DNA of 22,598 nucleotides from K23-9 sp049680365 (lineage in GTDB: Bacteria; Planctomycetota; Planctomycetia; Pirellulales; Pirellulaceae): positions 1 to 22,598 of the forward strand of contig JBAUHQ010000293.1 in the NCBI GenBank assembly GCA_049680365.1, given 5' to 3'. Positions 8,163-15,977 of this stretch are shown here, one piece after another (positions within the stretch are counted from its first letter, which is position 1; the number at the start of each line of letters is the position of its first letter). The position numbers were made by a program, and so were the translations under genes. The notes under the pieces are model-generated. The model worked only from the letters and a program-made list of their open reading frames with translations. It made no database searches and had not been told where the DNA came from.

Positions 8163-8885
8163 TTAGCTGGGCAAAATCGCGTTGTGGTAGATTTCTTGGA
8201 CGTCGTCGCAGTCGTTCAGCATGTCCATGAATTTTTCGAACATCGGAATATCATCCGCTGGAATATCGGCGGTTGTTTGTGGCACGAACGAAATTTCATC
8301 GGCATCTAATTCCACCTCCGGTAGTGCTTCCAGCAATGCTTGTTTGGCTTTGTGATGTTCCGTAGCAGGCGCAAAAATTGTGATCCGTCCATTTTCGCAT
8401 TCGACATCCGTGACATCTACTTCGGCTTCCATCATTGCTTCGAGCACTTGTTCGGAATCGTCGCCTTTGAATGATAAAATTGCGAAGTGATCAAAGCTGT
8501 GCGCGACCGACCCGGGAGCGCCGAATTTGGATCCGGTTTTGCTAAAGCAATTGCGAATATCCGTGATGGTGCGGTTATTGTTGTCGGTCAAGCAATCGAT
8601 GATCACCGCGCAGCCACCGGGGCCGAAGCCTTCGTAACGAGCGGGAACGTAGTCTTCACCGCCGACGCCGTTAGCTTTTTCGAGCGCCTTTTCGATCACG
8701 TGAGCGGGAACCTGATTACGTTTGGCCGTGTCGATCAGCGCACGCAGTGAAGAATTGTTGTCGGGGTCCGCCCCAGAGTTCTTGGCCATCACATAAATTT
8801 GCTTGCCAAATTTCGAGTAGACCTTCGTTTTCTGTGCCGCCGTTTTAGCCATCGACACTTTGCGGACTTCAAAACTTCTACCCAT
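8163..8885 (-). CDS. YebC/PmpR (TACO1) family protein, YeeN-like subgroup
   Basis: A 240-residue cytoplasmic protein of the YebC/TACO1 family. Members are annotated as transcriptional regulators, and some members are linked to relief of ribosome stalling. Visible marks are the N-terminal MGRSFEVRK and KVYSKFGKQIYV, then NSSLRALIDTAKRNQVP, the core RYEGFGPGG (about 88-96), LTDNNNRT, and the C-terminal MLNDCDDVQEIYHN. The KVYSKFG variant and the overall pattern match the YeeN-like subgroup rather than canonical YebC (which carries AGHSKW). The start at 8885 is chosen because MGR is the conserved N-terminus; the in-frame ATG at 8921 would add unconserved residues. The length agrees with the family. 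It faces an independent, dyad-rich intergenic region upstream and looks monocistronic. Confidence 0.95.
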   Translation of the reverse strand: MGRSFEVRKVSMAKTAAQKTKVYSKFGKQIYVMAKNSGADPDNNSSLRALIDTAKRNQVPAHVIEKALEKANGVGGEDYVPARYEGFGPGGCAVIIDCLTDNNNRTITDIRNCFSKTGSKFGAPGSVAHSFDHFAILSFKGDDSEQVLEAMMEAEVDVTDVECENGRITIFAPATEHHKAKQALLEALPEVELDADEISFVPQTTADIPADDIPMFEKFMDMLNDCDDVQEIYHNAILPS

Positions 8886-9035
8886 CGCTCGACTCACTTG
8901 CCAAATTTTATGGAAACTCAACCTTTTGTCCGTGCATCAAAGCCAAATCTTACCCTGACCACAAGGCACCTAGTGCCAATTTACGATTTGATCCGTATGC
9001 GTCGACAGGTGAACCTGAACAAGAATGGCCTGAAA

Positions 9036-9049
9036 GCTTCGGCCGAAGC
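9036..9049. repeat. 14-bp perfect palindrome GCTTCGGCCGAAGC
   Basis: A perfect even-centred GC-rich dyad lies in the 456-bp gap between the yebC-family gene and the hydrolase (8886-9341). It could be an operator or part of the neighbouring repeat-like element. No T-tract follows on either strand. Confidence 0.4.
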
Positions 9050-9112
9050 CAAATAGATACTTTGCCACCTGCAATGCCAACGGCTTTTGCACGTCCGGAA
9101 CCGAAACCTAAG

Positions 9113-9218
9113 GAACTGTCCCAAATCAAAACCCGCATTTTGCAATTAGCGGAAGTGCGCGAGCACTCCCGGTTCGGGACAGTTCGCAAGGACGCCGGTT
9201 TTGGAGGAGGAGGCGTCC
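9113..9218. repeat. Nested inverted repeats: candidate structured RNA or REP-like element
   Basis: GAACTGTCCC (9113-9122) pairs perfectly with GGGACAGTTC (9176-9185). Inside is a hairpin with arms 9151-9158 and 9163-9170 (one mismatch), closed by GCGA, a GNRA-type tetraloop. Just outside, GGACGCC (9190-9196) pairs with GGCGTCC (9212-9218) around a GGAGGAGGAGG run. The nesting of three stems in 106 bases, without a convincing reading frame, suggests either a folded RNA upstream of the hydrolase or a dispersed REP/MITE-type repeat. Confidence 0.45.
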
Positions 9219-9341
9219 GGTGCGCGAGACTGGATGACTTGGGTCGTTCCGCCATTTTTGTCGGGCAGTCGTTCAATGAGTTACAATGGGGTGTCTTTGA
9301 ACTTGGTTTGTTTCATTTACTCTTGGCGGCTCTGCACTGAT

Positions 9342-10373
9342 ATGAATCGTTTTCCCAAGTTCTTGCTTTTCTTGATTACTTTGTTTTGCGGAACCCATAG
9401 CTTCGCGCAATCAGAACAGGGCACGCATACGACCAATCGGATTGAATTTTCGACCCTGACCGATGCCAGTCGGTCCAACCGTAGCGTGCCGATCAAAGTC
9501 CATTTGCCCAGCGGCGAGGGCCCGTTTCCTGTCGTCATCGTTTCGCATGGAGCGGGCGGAAATCTGGACGCTAACTTTGCACAAGCTAACCACTTGGCAA
9601 CGCATGGCTACATTGCTGTCTGCGTCGAACACGTCGGCAGCAATTCTACAAAAGCACTCGCGGGTGGACTACGTGTTGGCAAGACGATCGCTGATATGAC
9701 CCGCGACGCTGGCGAAGTGATGGACCGGCCAAAGGATATCCATTTTGCAATCGATCAAATGGAAGTTTGGAACCGTACGCATGCAACGCTGAAGGGAAAA
9801 TGCGATCTTCAACGAATCGGGGTGATGGGACATTCATTCGGTGCCTACACGACGTTGGTTGTTTGCGGGGCAAGGCCTGCACTTGATTGGTTTCGACCCC
9901 GAATTGGCGATGGAAAGGGTCTCGGCCCAGATTTTTCGGACAAGCGAATTCGTTGTGGCGTGGCACTTTCGCCGCAGGGGCCTGGCGAGCCTTTCTTCTT
10001 GAAGACAAGTTACAAGTCAATCGGTGTGCCGCTGCTTGGTATATCTGGAAGTCGCGACAAACAGCAAAATGCTGACCCAATTCATCGTAAGAACAGTTTT
10101 CAGTATTGGCCCAAAGGCGATCGTTATTTCCTGTGGATCAATAATGCAACGCATTTACAGTTTTCGGACTCTACAGGCAGCAAGCCTCGCCGAAACAACG
10201 CACTTTCAGGGATCGGAGAGCGACGTGAAGACGTGCAAAAGGTCTCTCGAGCCGCAACTTTGGTGTTTCTGGACCAGTACCTTAAGAAGTCGCCCGACGC
10301 CAAACTGCGCGAAGCGGATCTAGAAAAGTACATGGGTGGAATCGTTGACGGTATCGAATTGTTGTCGAAGTAG
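9342..10373 (+). CDS. Secreted alpha/beta hydrolase (dienelactone hydrolase / PAF-acetylhydrolase-like)
   Basis: A 343-residue serine hydrolase with a signal peptide (MNRFPKFLLFLITLFCGTHSFA, cleavage near residue 22), so it acts in the periplasm or outside. The likely catalytic triad is visible: nucleophile S165 in GHSFG (163-167), acid D239 in GSRD (236-239), and H271 in NATHLQF. The oxyanion-hole region is SHGAGG (68-73) after PFPVVIV. It resembles predicted dienelactone-hydrolase or PAF-acetylhydrolase-type esterases common in planctomycetes; the ester substrate is unknown. The start at 9342 is chosen over an upstream in-frame ATG (9201) because it begins exactly at the signal peptide. No good Shine-Dalgarno is visible. 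It appears monocistronic, with a 379-bp gap before the next gene. Confidence 0.88.
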   Translation: MNRFPKFLLFLITLFCGTHSFAQSEQGTHTTNRIEFSTLTDASRSNRSVPIKVHLPSGEGPFPVVIVSHGAGGNLDANFAQANHLATHGYIAVCVEHVGSNSTKALAGGLRVGKTIADMTRDAGEVMDRPKDIHFAIDQMEVWNRTHATLKGKCDLQRIGVMGHSFGAYTTLVVCGARPALDWFRPRIGDGKGLGPDFSDKRIRCGVALSPQGPGEPFFLKTSYKSIGVPLLGISGSRDKQQNADPIHRKNSFQYWPKGDRYFLWINNATHLQFSDSTGSKPRRNNALSGIGERREDVQKVSRAATLVFLDQYLKKSPDAKLREADLEKYMGGIVDGIELLSK

Positions 10374-10752
10374 CCGTTCTTATTCGCGGATCAAAAAAAG
10401 CACCAATGCTGATTTTGGGCGCTACGATGCCACCGGTGTACGCACATTCAAGCGTTTCTGAGTAACTGCATCCATTGGAAGTGGGAATCCACAACGTCGA
10501 GTCTTGCCGACGTTTTGCATCTCAGTTGAATTCGCATTGCATATCGCAATCATAAACCAAAGTTACGCGCTCGAAGAACCTGTTCGAAGCATGCAGTAGC
10601 GATGCGCTCATCCACAATTGGTAGTCCGCTACAACAGGAAAATGGGTTTTTTTCCGATGAATGTTGCGCAAAGGATCCGACGTTTTCGAGCAGGGGGTGA
10701 ACTATCCTGCCCGTAAATCTCTGGCACTAGTCCTTAGCAGCGTTCCAAGATT
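10374..10752. other. Intergenic region upstream of the signalling operon
   Basis: This 379-bp gap has no convincing gene. It holds small dyads only: ATTGC/GCAAT (10536-10550) and GCAGG/CCTGC (10690-10710). There is also a direct repeat CCGACGTTTT (10507-10516 and 10678-10687). It presumably carries the promoter of the five-gene operon, but I cannot assign -35/-10 elements with confidence. Confidence 0.5.
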
Positions 10753-11424
10753 ATGCCTCTGAGACATTTTTCGTACTGCAACCGCGCAACGCAACACATT
10801 GGTAGCTCTTTGTCCAAACTGATCTGCAAAGCCGTTCTGTTCGTGATTTTTCCGGCTGCCATCATTGTTGGCAATTGGATTCTTTCGGACTATGCCAGCC
10901 GACCGGGCGAACAGGGTGACGGCGTATCGGATTTGCGTACTGTTAGTTTTGCTGGCGGACTTGCAACTGCATGTGATGATCCCCGCCAAGCGTTGTTCAT
11001 TTTTTACCACCCGCATTGCCCGTGTACCACCGCGACCATACGCAATCTAGAGCGACTTGCTGGTCGGTTTGCTGAACCGACTCAGGTCTGGGCGATCGCT
11101 TTTTGCCCCAGCGCAACGCCAGAGTCATGGGTCGATTCTGCAACAACAAAACGATTGGTCGCCAACGTAGGTGCGTCCTTGTTAGCAGACACAGATGGCA
11201 AGATCGCGATGCAGTTTGGGGCCAAGACGTCCGGTCACGTCATGCTTTACAACGCGCAACGTCAACTGACATTCAGCGGAGGCATCACACCAGGTCGTGG
11301 TCACGAAGGCGACTGCGCGGCATCGGATGACTTGCTAAGAAGCATACACGGCGAGTTCGATGAAACAAAGAAGTGGCCCGTACACGGATGTCCCATCTCC
11401 AGGGAAGAGAACGCGCAATCATGA
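10753..11424 (+). CDS. Membrane-anchored thioredoxin-fold protein with HCPC motif (RedB-like)
   Basis: A 223-residue protein with one N-terminal transmembrane segment (about 24-44) and a thioredoxin-like domain probably outside the membrane. The motif HPHCPC (86-91) sits after a beta strand (ALFIFYH), as a redox CxxC would, but with CPC spacing (C89, C91). Further conserved-looking blocks are FGAKTSG (155-161), VMLYN, and FSGGITPGRGHEGDC (174-188). A cysteine also occurs near the C-terminus (C213). From memory this matches a family labelled RedB in annotations; its biochemical role is not established. The TGA overlaps the next gene's ATG (ATGA, 11421-11424), so translation is probably coupled to the histidine kinase. 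A redox sensing or thiol-modifying role feeding that kinase is an inference. Confidence 0.78.
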   Translation: MPLRHFSYCNRATQHIGSSLSKLICKAVLFVIFPAAIIVGNWILSDYASRPGEQGDGVSDLRTVSFAGGLATACDDPRQALFIFYHPHCPCTTATIRNLERLAGRFAEPTQVWAIAFCPSATPESWVDSATTKRLVANVGASLLADTDGKIAMQFGAKTSGHVMLYNAQRQLTFSGGITPGRGHEGDCAASDDLLRSIHGEFDETKKWPVHGCPISREENAQS

Positions 11425-14177
11425 CACCTCGGTTTACCAATTCGAACTCGCAACAGTACTCCAATGTGCTATTCAAGCGTCGTTACACCGCCGAGTGTAT
11501 GCGCATCAATCGCTTGATGATTTGGCTAATGGTTTTGCAATGGTGCGTTGCGATTGCTTTTGCAGCATTCTATTCACCGTACACTTGGATCGGCCAAAAC
11601 TATGCCATCCACGTACACATCTGGGCAGCGATCTTGCTGGGTGGTTCCATCTCTGGATTCGCAATTTTGTGGACCCATTTGTATCCCAGCGCAACCCATA
11701 CGCGTCACGTGATGGCGATTTCGCAAATGCTATGGTCAGCGTTATTGATCCACTTAACGGGTGGTCGGATCGAAACGCACTTCCACGTTTTTGCGTCTTT
11801 GGCAATCTTAAGCATCTATCGCGATTGGACCATTCTCATTACTGCGACTGTGGTGGTTGCGGTGGATCACTTCATCCGCGGCGTGTTCTATCCACTCTCA
11901 GCATTTGGAATCGAAACGGAGAGTCCCTATCGATGGATCGAACATGCTGCATGGGTAATCTTTGAAGTCGCGTTTTTGGTTCCAAGTAGCATGCGATTGC
12001 GGAACGAAATACGTGAACTATGTATTCAGCAAACCGAAACGGAACAAGCGAAACAGTCCATCGAAGTCAAAGTTGCCGAACGCACTCGAGCACTACTGAC
12101 GTCCAATGAACAGTTAGCGCAGAAGACCGAGGAAGCAGAGAAACTGGCCCTCGTCGCTCAGCATACCGACAACTCGGTGTTCATCACGGATGCAAATTCT
12201 CGCGTCGAGTGGGTCAATGAGGGATTCACCCGAGTAACGGGCTACGAATTAGATGAGGTCCGCGGTAAGCAGTTCTGGGAGTTTCAGCATGGCCCGGAAA
12301 CCAACTCAAACACCTTAGAAAAGCTGAAAGCTGCGGTGGTTGACCGAACTGGCTTTGACGGCGAACTGGTGAACTATCGAAAGAACGGCGAATCGTACTG
12401 GCTATCAATGGAGATTCGTCCCATCAAAGATGCCGACGGCAACGTCAATCGTTTCGTTGTGATTGAGAGCGATGTGAGCCAACGCAAAGCAATAGAAATG
12501 TCGCTCGCGTCTGCGGAGCATCGCATGCGTTCGTTGGTCAACAACGTGCCTGGTGCGTTCTATCGATGTAGCACCGACGATGACCGCACGATGCAGTTCA
12601 TCAGCAGTGCTATCGAAGATATATCGGGGTACTCGCCAGACGACTTCTTGGAATCTGGCATCATCAACAAGGCTGGCTTGGTACACCCTGATGACCTGCA
12701 GATGGTGAACGAATCGATCTCAGAGGCAATCGCCAAACAAACAGAATACGAGATCGAATATCGGGCCATTAGTCGTGACGGTGATATCAAGTGGGTTTGG
12801 GAACGAGGTCAGTGTCTTTACGACAGCGATATTCCAATCCTAGACGGGACGATCTTTGATGTGACCCAGCGAAAGCGGTCCGATGAGGATTTGGCCAGTA
12901 AGGGCAAAGTCATCGAGGACTCGATGAACGAAATATTTATCTTTGACGCCGATTCACTGCGATTCCTATACGCCAACCGTGGTGGTCGGTCCAACCTGGG
13001 ATATAGCCTGGATGAGCTACAAAAGCTGACTCCGCTGGATATCAAACCGGACTTTACGTTTGAGGAGTTCCTGAAACTGGTACATCCATTGGTGTCGGGA
13101 GAGAAAGAACAAATCGTATTCAGAACACGCCATCTGCGAAAAGATTCGTCGACCTACATTGCGGAAGTCCGGTTGCAGACGTCCACCTACCAACACTTCG
13201 ATGTGTTCTTGGCGATGATCCTGGACGTGACGGAGCAAGTCGATGCCGAAACGAAAAATGCCCAATTGCAACAGGAACTCGTCAACGCCTCGCGCTCGGC
13301 AGGCATGGCCGAAGTCGTTACCGGCGTTTTGCACAACGTGGGCAACATTCTCAATAGCGTCAACGTTTCGGCTTCGCAGATCCGCAAACAGATGGACGAA
13401 AGTGCCGTTCATAATCTCCAGCGTGCCACGCAACTGATTTCCGAGCACAAGAGCGACTTCGGCGAATTTGTAACCCACGACAGTCGGGGCAAAATGTTGC
13501 CAGACTACCTCTTGAAAATCACGGACGTGATCACAAAGGAACGTGATAGCGTTCGTGACGAGTTGGACGACTTGTTGTCCAACGTGGATCACATCAAGGA
13601 CATTGTCAGCGTACAGCAATCGATGGCGAAATCATCTGGTGTCAGCCAGCGTCTCGATCCCCAAGATGTGATTCAAGCTGTATTGACGGCAACCAAGGGA
13701 TCGTTGATCAGGCATGCCATCGAAGTTCGTCCCTTGCCAGTTGACCCTCAATTGGGAGACTTCATTTCGGACAAACACAAAATTCTGCAGATCTTGATCA
13801 ACCTGGTCAGCAACGCAAAAGAGTCCTTTGCTGATCATCTGGTCAACAATCCGGAGATCAGTATCGAAGCAGTCCGCGTCGAAGACTCCATCGTCTTTCG
13901 GGTCACGGATAACGGCATTGGAATCCCTGAATCCCAGCTGTCCAAAATCTTTCAACATGGTTTTACAACCAAAGACACAGGCCACGGATTCGGACTGCAC
14001 AGCAGCGCGAATGCTGCGACTGAGTTGGGTGGGTCGCTTATCGCAATGAGCGAAGGCGTAGGTCACGGCGCGTGTTTTGAGCTGTCTCTACCACTGCATC
14101 AGCCAAACAGCCAACAGGGCGATTCGCCATCAAGATCTGTCACAGTAACACTTCCCGCAACATCAGCAAGCTGTTAA
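11421..14177 (+). CDS. Membrane histidine kinase: multi-TM sensor, three PAS domains, HNVGN-type H-box
   Basis: A 918-residue sensor kinase. About six membrane segments occupy residues 31-190, including the family-typical LTGGRIETHFHVF (112-124) and SIYRDW. A coiled-coil linker (about 205-240) leads to PAS domains at about 240-355, 365-485 and 495-608. The kinase core has H638 in VLHNVGN, N-box NLVSNAKES with N798, DNGIGIP (from D830), an F-box FQHGFTTK, and GHGFGL (from G854). The residue after the phospho-acceptor His is Asn rather than the usual Glu/Asp. The start at 11421 (ATGA overlap with the RedB-like gene) is preferred to the in-frame ATG at 11373, which would lie inside the upstream gene. 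It has no receiver of its own, so phosphate probably passes to the REC domains encoded downstream. The stimulus is unknown. Confidence 0.93.
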   Translation: MTPRFTNSNSQQYSNVLFKRRYTAECMRINRLMIWLMVLQWCVAIAFAAFYSPYTWIGQNYAIHVHIWAAILLGGSISGFAILWTHLYPSATHTRHVMAISQMLWSALLIHLTGGRIETHFHVFASLAILSIYRDWTILITATVVVAVDHFIRGVFYPLSAFGIETESPYRWIEHAAWVIFEVAFLVPSSMRLRNEIRELCIQQTETEQAKQSIEVKVAERTRALLTSNEQLAQKTEEAEKLALVAQHTDNSVFITDANSRVEWVNEGFTRVTGYELDEVRGKQFWEFQHGPETNSNTLEKLKAAVVDRTGFDGELVNYRKNGESYWLSMEIRPIKDADGNVNRFVVIESDVSQRKAIEMSLASAEHRMRSLVNNVPGAFYRCSTDDDRTMQFISSAIEDISGYSPDDFLESGIINKAGLVHPDDLQMVNESISEAIAKQTEYEIEYRAISRDGDIKWVWERGQCLYDSDIPILDGTIFDVTQRKRSDEDLASKGKVIEDSMNEIFIFDADSLRFLYANRGGRSNLGYSLDELQKLTPLDIKPDFTFEEFLKLVHPLVSGEKEQIVFRTRHLRKDSSTYIAEVRLQTSTYQHFDVFLAMILDVTEQVDAETKNAQLQQELVNASRSAGMAEVVTGVLHNVGNILNSVNVSASQIRKQMDESAVHNLQRATQLISEHKSDFGEFVTHDSRGKMLPDYLLKITDVITKERDSVRDELDDLLSNVDHIKDIVSVQQSMAKSSGVSQRLDPQDVIQAVLTATKGSLIRHAIEVRPLPVDPQLGDFISDKHKILQILINLVSNAKESFADHLVNNPEISIEAVRVEDSIVFRVTDNGIGIPESQLSKIFQHGFTTKDTGHGFGLHSSANAATELGGSLIAMSEGVGHGACFELSLPLHQPNSQQGDSPSRSVTVTLPATSASC

Positions 14178-14186
14178 GGGCAAAAC

Positions 14187-15977
14187 ATGCACTACCGAAA
14201 TATTCTGGTCATCGACGACAACGAAGCGATCCATCGAGACTTTGGAAAGATCTTCAGCGTCTGTGAACACCGTAAGGATTTGGATTCGTTTGAAGCCGAG
14301 TTGTTTGGAGACGAAATCGACGTCGAGCCAAATAGAGTCGACTTTAAATTGACGTTCGCTTCGCAAGGGCGCGACGGTCTAGCAGCTCTGGAGAATGCAA
14401 TTGAAAACAAGACCGTTTTCGGTGCTGCCTTTGTCGACATGCGAATGCCACCCGGCTGGGATGGAGTGGAAACCATCGAAAACCTTTGGAAAGCTGACCC
14501 TGATCTGCAGGTTGTAATTTGCACTGCATTTTCTGACAAGAGCATGGACGATATCACTGATCGTCTTGGAGTCACTGACCAACTGTTGATTCTTAAGAAG
14601 CCGTTCGACGAAATCGAAATCGTTCAATTGGCGCGTTCGTTAAGCGAAAAACGCCGGCTGATCGCGTCGTCAAGACTGCGGATGAATGAACTGCAGCAGC
14701 TGGTCGAATCTCAAGACCAAAAACTACAACTCGCACATAAAGACGCCGAAATCCTGATTGATTCGCTTTCAAGTGTATTGATCAGCTTGGACGAAAGCGG
14801 CGTAGTTTCACGATGGAACCCGGTCGCGAGCGAGACCTTTGGTATTTCATCGGAATCAGCAATCGGTGAAAAGTTGTCCTACCTGCCTATCGATTGGCTT
14901 AACTGGCCTGCGCTATCGGATGTCTTGCGTGACGCGGTAGATGTGCAGCATAAAAACGTTGAGATCCAATTCAAGGATCAGCAGGGAATGTTGAATACGT
15001 TGGATGCAACGATCTGTCCAATCCTCAATGACGCAACTTCAAAAGCACGCCTAATCTTGGCATCCGACATGACCGTGCAGAAGGCCATGCGGAGCCAGTT
15101 GGACCAAGCACAACGACTGGAATCGGTTGGTCAGTTGGCGGCGGGAGTGGCACACGAAATCAATACTCCCATGCAATACGTGGGGGACAATATTCGCTTT
15201 GTCGCCAAGTCCATCGATCGGGTCATGCCATTGCTGGACTGCCTGAAAGTCTTGGCCGACCGAAATGCGACCGACGAACAATTGCGCGAAGTGCGCGGAC
15301 TGATTCCTGAATCGGTCACCGCATCGAAACTGACGGCGACACTGGAGCAAATACCGGAAGCGTTGCAGGATTCCATCGATGGCGTTGAGCAAGTGTCGAA
15401 GATTGTGGCCGCGATGAAAGAGTTTTCGCATCCTGGCACTGATCAAAAAGCGCCAGTTTGCATCAACCATATCCTTCAATCGACGATCACCGTCGCAAAG
15501 AACGAATGGAAGTACATCGCTGACATGACCACCCATTTTGATGACGATCTAATCAAAGTAGATGCGTTGCCCAGCGAGCTGAATCAAGCATTCCTAAATC
15601 TGGTCGTCAATGCATCGCATGCGATAGGAGATCGCGTTGCAGCAGGTGATTACCCGAAAGGCCAGATCACGATCACCACACGAGCGGATGGCGATCACGC
15701 CGAAATCACCATCCAGGACAATGGAGGCGGGATTCCGTCGTCCGCAAGAAAACGTGTGTTTGAACCGTTCTTTACAACCAAAGACGTTGGCAAGGGCACA
15801 GGGCAAGGCTTGGCGATCGCATTCAACGTGATCGTCAAAAAGCATGGAGGCCAACTTACGTTTGACGTCCAGGAGAGCGAAGGCACCACCTTCAAGATTC
15901 TGCTGCCTTTTCAATCCGTCGACGTTTTGGAAGTGGACAACCTCGAAACTATTCAACTTCATGGGAGCACCAAATAA
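14187..15977 (+). CDS. Soluble REC-PAS-histidine kinase (hybrid kinase with N-terminal receiver)
   Basis: A 596-residue cytoplasmic protein. The receiver (1-150) has the acidic pair D10-D11, phospho-acceptor D84 in AFVDMRMPPGWDG, T113 in CTAFSD and the lysine of LKKPFDE (137-138). It contains an insertion of roughly 20-25 residues (about 28-55, ELFGDEID) between the first helix and second strand, seen in a recognisable subfamily of such receivers. After a coiled coil comes a PAS domain (about 185-300). The kinase core has H323 in VAHEINTPMQYV, N475 in NLVVNASH, DNGGGIP (511-517), FFTTKD and GTGQGLA. It lacks membrane segments. AAGGG at 14176-14180, overlapping the upstream stop codon, is its ribosome binding site. 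It probably receives phosphate from the membrane kinase via D84 and/or modulates phosphorylation of the two downstream response regulators. Confidence 0.93.
   Translation: MHYRNILVIDDNEAIHRDFGKIFSVCEHRKDLDSFEAELFGDEIDVEPNRVDFKLTFASQGRDGLAALENAIENKTVFGAAFVDMRMPPGWDGVETIENLWKADPDLQVVICTAFSDKSMDDITDRLGVTDQLLILKKPFDEIEIVQLARSLSEKRRLIASSRLRMNELQQLVESQDQKLQLAHKDAEILIDSLSSVLISLDESGVVSRWNPVASETFGISSESAIGEKLSYLPIDWLNWPALSDVLRDAVDVQHKNVEIQFKDQQGMLNTLDATICPILNDATSKARLILASDMTVQKAMRSQLDQAQRLESVGQLAAGVAHEINTPMQYVGDNIRFVAKSIDRVMPLLDCLKVLADRNATDEQLREVRGLIPESVTASKLTATLEQIPEALQDSIDGVEQVSKIVAAMKEFSHPGTDQKAPVCINHILQSTITVAKNEWKYIADMTTHFDDDLIKVDALPSELNQAFLNLVVNASHAIGDRVAAGDYPKGQITITTRADGDHAEITIQDNGGGIPSSARKRVFEPFFTTKDVGKGTGQGLAIAFNVIVKKHGGQLTFDVQESEGTTFKILLPFQSVDVLEVDNLETIQLHGSTK

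Noticed and set aside
8950..9340. Frames on both strands in the gap before the hydrolase (92 and 108 codons)
   Set aside because: Compositionally odd (Pro/Gly runs from the GGAGG repeat), no domain, and overlapping the nested inverted repeats.
11373..11420. Earlier in-frame ATG for the membrane kinase
   Set aside because: It lies inside the preceding gene; the ATGA overlap at 11421 is the normal arrangement in this operon.
13017..13619. 200-codon minus-strand frame
   Set aside because: Shadow of the histidine kinase, whose PAS and H-box motifs are clear on the plus strand.
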